A stretch of DNA of 5,838 nucleotides from Candidatus Tharpella sp. (lineage in GTDB: Bacteria; Desulfobacterota; Anaeroferrophillalia; Anaeroferrophillales; Tharpellaceae). The notes under the pieces are model-generated. The model worked only from the letters and a program-made list of their open reading frames with translations, had not been told where the DNA came from and did not search any database. How positions within the stretch are numbered: position 1 is the first letter of the stretch; the number at the start of each line of letters is the position of its first letter. The translations under genes were made by a program, and so were the position numbers. Positions 4,197 to 5,838 of this stretch are shown one piece after another. The DNA is taken from the NCBI GenBank assembly GCA_021163565.1, contig JAGGTT010000075.1, forward strand, positions 1-5,838, in the 5' to 3' direction.

Positions 4197-5838
4197 ATGA
4201 TTAACACTTCCAGATTTATATCTATATCTTCACCTCGTCAATTGGCTTTAGCCGGACTCTCTTTTCTGTTAATGCTCTTCTGTCTCTCCTGCAGCGGGAT
4301 TAACTCGCAGGTGGCTGATGTCGGTGGCGAGCACTTTCCTGGGGAAACGGCTGCAGCGGAGATTTCATGTGCCTGTCTCTGCGACGGTAGCCCGGATGAA
4401 AATGCCTGGCTTGCTGTGGCCCAGTCTGAAGTTTTGGATCGGGAGTCAACCCTGACCGTATTTCTTAATTATCTTGAGGATATGGGAGCATCTTCTGCCG
4501 GAGTACTGCCGCCGACTGCGGCCGATGTTGAGATTGAAACTCAGGCTGAAACCGGCGCCCGCTACCATTTCCCTCTGGTAATGAATGCCAAGGTGAATCA
4601 TTTTATCTCCTATTACAGTACGGTTAATAATCGATTTATGCACCGCTCTCTGGCCCGTTCCCACCGTTATCTCAATATGATGCGCCGGGTTTTGCGGGCG
4701 CACGAAATTCCTGAAGAACTCGCCTACATGGTTCTGATAGAGAGTGGTTTTACGACCCATGCTTATTCTCATGCCCGGGCCTGCGGTCCCTGGCAGTTTA
4801 TCAGTTCCACCGGCCGTCGTTATGGACTTAAAATAAATTCATGGGTGGATGAGCGGCGTGATCCGGTCAAGGCGACCTACGCGGCGGCCCAGTATCTTTC
4901 TGATCTTTATGAGATGTTCGGTTCGTGGTATCTGGCGGCGGCCGCTTATAATGCCGGTGAAGGTAAAATTCAGCGGGCCATGCGCCGGCATAAAACTGAT
5001 GATTTCTGGCAGATGGCCAATTTCCGTTATCTGAAACGTGAAACCCGAGAATATATTCCCCGGCTTCTGGCGGCGATAGTGATTGCCAAAGAGCCGGAGA
5101 AATATGGATTTGTCGATATCGAGTATGAAGCTCCCTTTACCTATGATCTGGTTAAGGTTGCGGATGCGACCGATCTTGATGCCTTAGCCTGGGCTTCCGG
5201 GGTTCGGATTGAGGATATTCGCAAATTAAATCCCGAATTAAACTGCTGGTGTACGCCTCCCAAAGTGAAAGATTACAAGGTCAAAGTGCCTTTGGGAACC
5301 GGAGAGCGTTGTCAAAAGGCTCTGGCTGATCTGCCGCCGGCAAAAAGGGTCACTTTCCGCAAACATCGGATTCGTCCGGGTGATACCCTTTCAACTATTG
5401 CCCAGTGTTATCACACCGGAGTTCGGCAGATCAAAGATCTTAACGGTCTGCGCGGCAGCCGGATTCGGGCCGGACGAGATCTGCTGATTCCGGTACGGGT
5501 TTCAGGGCGTGGAGCTGTGGTTTTTGACCAGCAGATTTATCGTCCAGGAAGTTTTTCCCAGTTAAATTATACTCAGCAGAAACATTCCCGCAAGGTTGTT
5601 AGTAGTTATCGGGTTCGCAAAGGTGACAGTCTCTGGAAGATTGCCCGGAGTCATAATCTGCGGGTTGCGGATATTCAGGGCTGGAATAATCTGGGGCGTT
5701 CGACAGCAATCAAACCCGGGCAGTTATTAAAACTTAAAGATCAAACCCGAGTGGTAAAAAAGCGCAGCCGGATAACCAAGAAGAGTACCAGCTCGATTCA
5801 GAAAAAGAAGCGGGTTGTAACCTTGCGCAAAGGTGACA
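4197..5838 (+). CDS. mltD: MltD-like membrane-bound lytic murein transglycosylase with LysM repeats, C-terminus missing
   Basis: The frame is open from ATG 4197 to the window end (547 codons). The product should cleave glycan strands of peptidoglycan in the periplasm, leaving 1,6-anhydro ends. Residues 15-31 form a signal-peptide core. Cys32 in CLSC could be a lipidation site, although the usual Leu at -3 is replaced by Cys. The SLT domain covers about 123-300: catalytic Glu182 in ESGF, GPWQF (197-201), AYNAGEG (250-256) and ETREYIPRL (282-290), all typical of family 1D enzymes. A degenerate LysM-like region with an NPEL motif follows (about 314-366), then two clear LysM domains (about 388-433 and 469-513). 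Another begins at about 540 with TLRKGD and is cut. Basic Lys/Arg/Ser-rich linkers separate the last repeats. Residues 57-62 hold a CxCxC cluster and 350-352 a CWC, both unusual. Apart from a weak TAAGG at 4185-4189, no ribosome site is seen; the start is chosen because it gives the signal peptide. E. coli MltD is about 450 residues with two LysM, so this is a longer variant. Confidence 0.88.
   Translation, partial: MINTSRFISISSPRQLALAGLSFLLMLFCLSCSGINSQVADVGGEHFPGETAAAEISCACLCDGSPDENAWLAVAQSEVLDRESTLTVFLNYLEDMGASSAGVLPPTAADVEIETQAETGARYHFPLVMNAKVNHFISYYSTVNNRFMHRSLARSHRYLNMMRRVLRAHEIPEELAYMVLIESGFTTHAYSHARACGPWQFISSTGRRYGLKINSWVDERRDPVKATYAAAQYLSDLYEMFGSWYLAAAAYNAGEGKIQRAMRRHKTDDFWQMANFRYLKRETREYIPRLLAAIVIAKEPEKYGFVDIEYEAPFTYDLVKVADATDLDALAWASGVRIEDIRKLNPELNCWCTPPKVKDYKVKVPLGTGERCQKALADLPPAKRVTFRKHRIRPGDTLSTIAQCYHTGVRQIKDLNGLRGSRIRAGRDLLIPVRVSGRGAVVFDQQIYRPGSFSQLNYTQQKHSRKVVSSYRVRKGDSLWKIARSHNLRVADIQGWNNLGRSTAIKPGQLLKLKDQTRVVKKRSRITKKSTSSIQKKKRVVTLRKGD

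Noticed and set aside
4446..4772. Minus-strand 108-codon frame inside the lytic transglycosylase gene
   Set aside because: Antisense to the catalytic domain coding region; no family resemblance or ribosome site.

Overview
The window looks like chromosomal DNA from an anaerobic bacterium, most plausibly a Desulfobacterota (deltaproteobacterial) or similar fermentative or sulfate-reducing lineage. This rests on gene content: a glutaryl-CoA dehydrogenase of the apparently non-decarboxylating type, followed by the carboxyltransferase subunit of the Na+-pumping glutaconyl-CoA decarboxylase. Base composition is moderate by eye (not computed). I see no rRNA, tRNA, CRISPR array or intact mobile element.

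Layout: (1) positions 1-553, minus strand, the N-terminal half of an AI-2E-family (TqsA/PerM-like) membrane protein cut by the window edge; (2) 554-926, a divergent intergenic region with a plausible promoter in each direction, each overlapped or flanked by a perfect inverted repeat; (3) 927-2090, a glutaryl-CoA dehydrogenase; (4) 2091-2276, a structured spacer holding a possible MerR-type promoter, a very long hairpin and a second small dyad; (5) 2277-4010, gcdA; (6) a strong rho-independent terminator at 4042-4081; (7) 4197 to the window end, a MltD-like lytic transglycosylase with LysM repeats, cut by the window edge.

The two central genes form a metabolic unit. Glutaryl-CoA, from glutarate, lysine/tryptophan or anaerobic benzoate-type degradation, is oxidised to glutaconyl-CoA. 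The biotin-dependent decarboxylase then converts this to crotonyl-CoA and CO2 while exporting Na+. The dehydrogenase has Val-Glu (364-365) where decarboxylating enzymes have Tyr-Glu, which supports release of glutaconyl-CoA. The other decarboxylase subunits (membrane pump GcdB, biotin carrier GcdC, small GcdD) are not here and must lie elsewhere. The flanking transporter-like gene and cell-wall enzyme look like unrelated neighbours.

I found no clearly undescribed system. The most interesting material is the regulatory architecture of the two intergenic regions and the energy-conserving enzyme pair.
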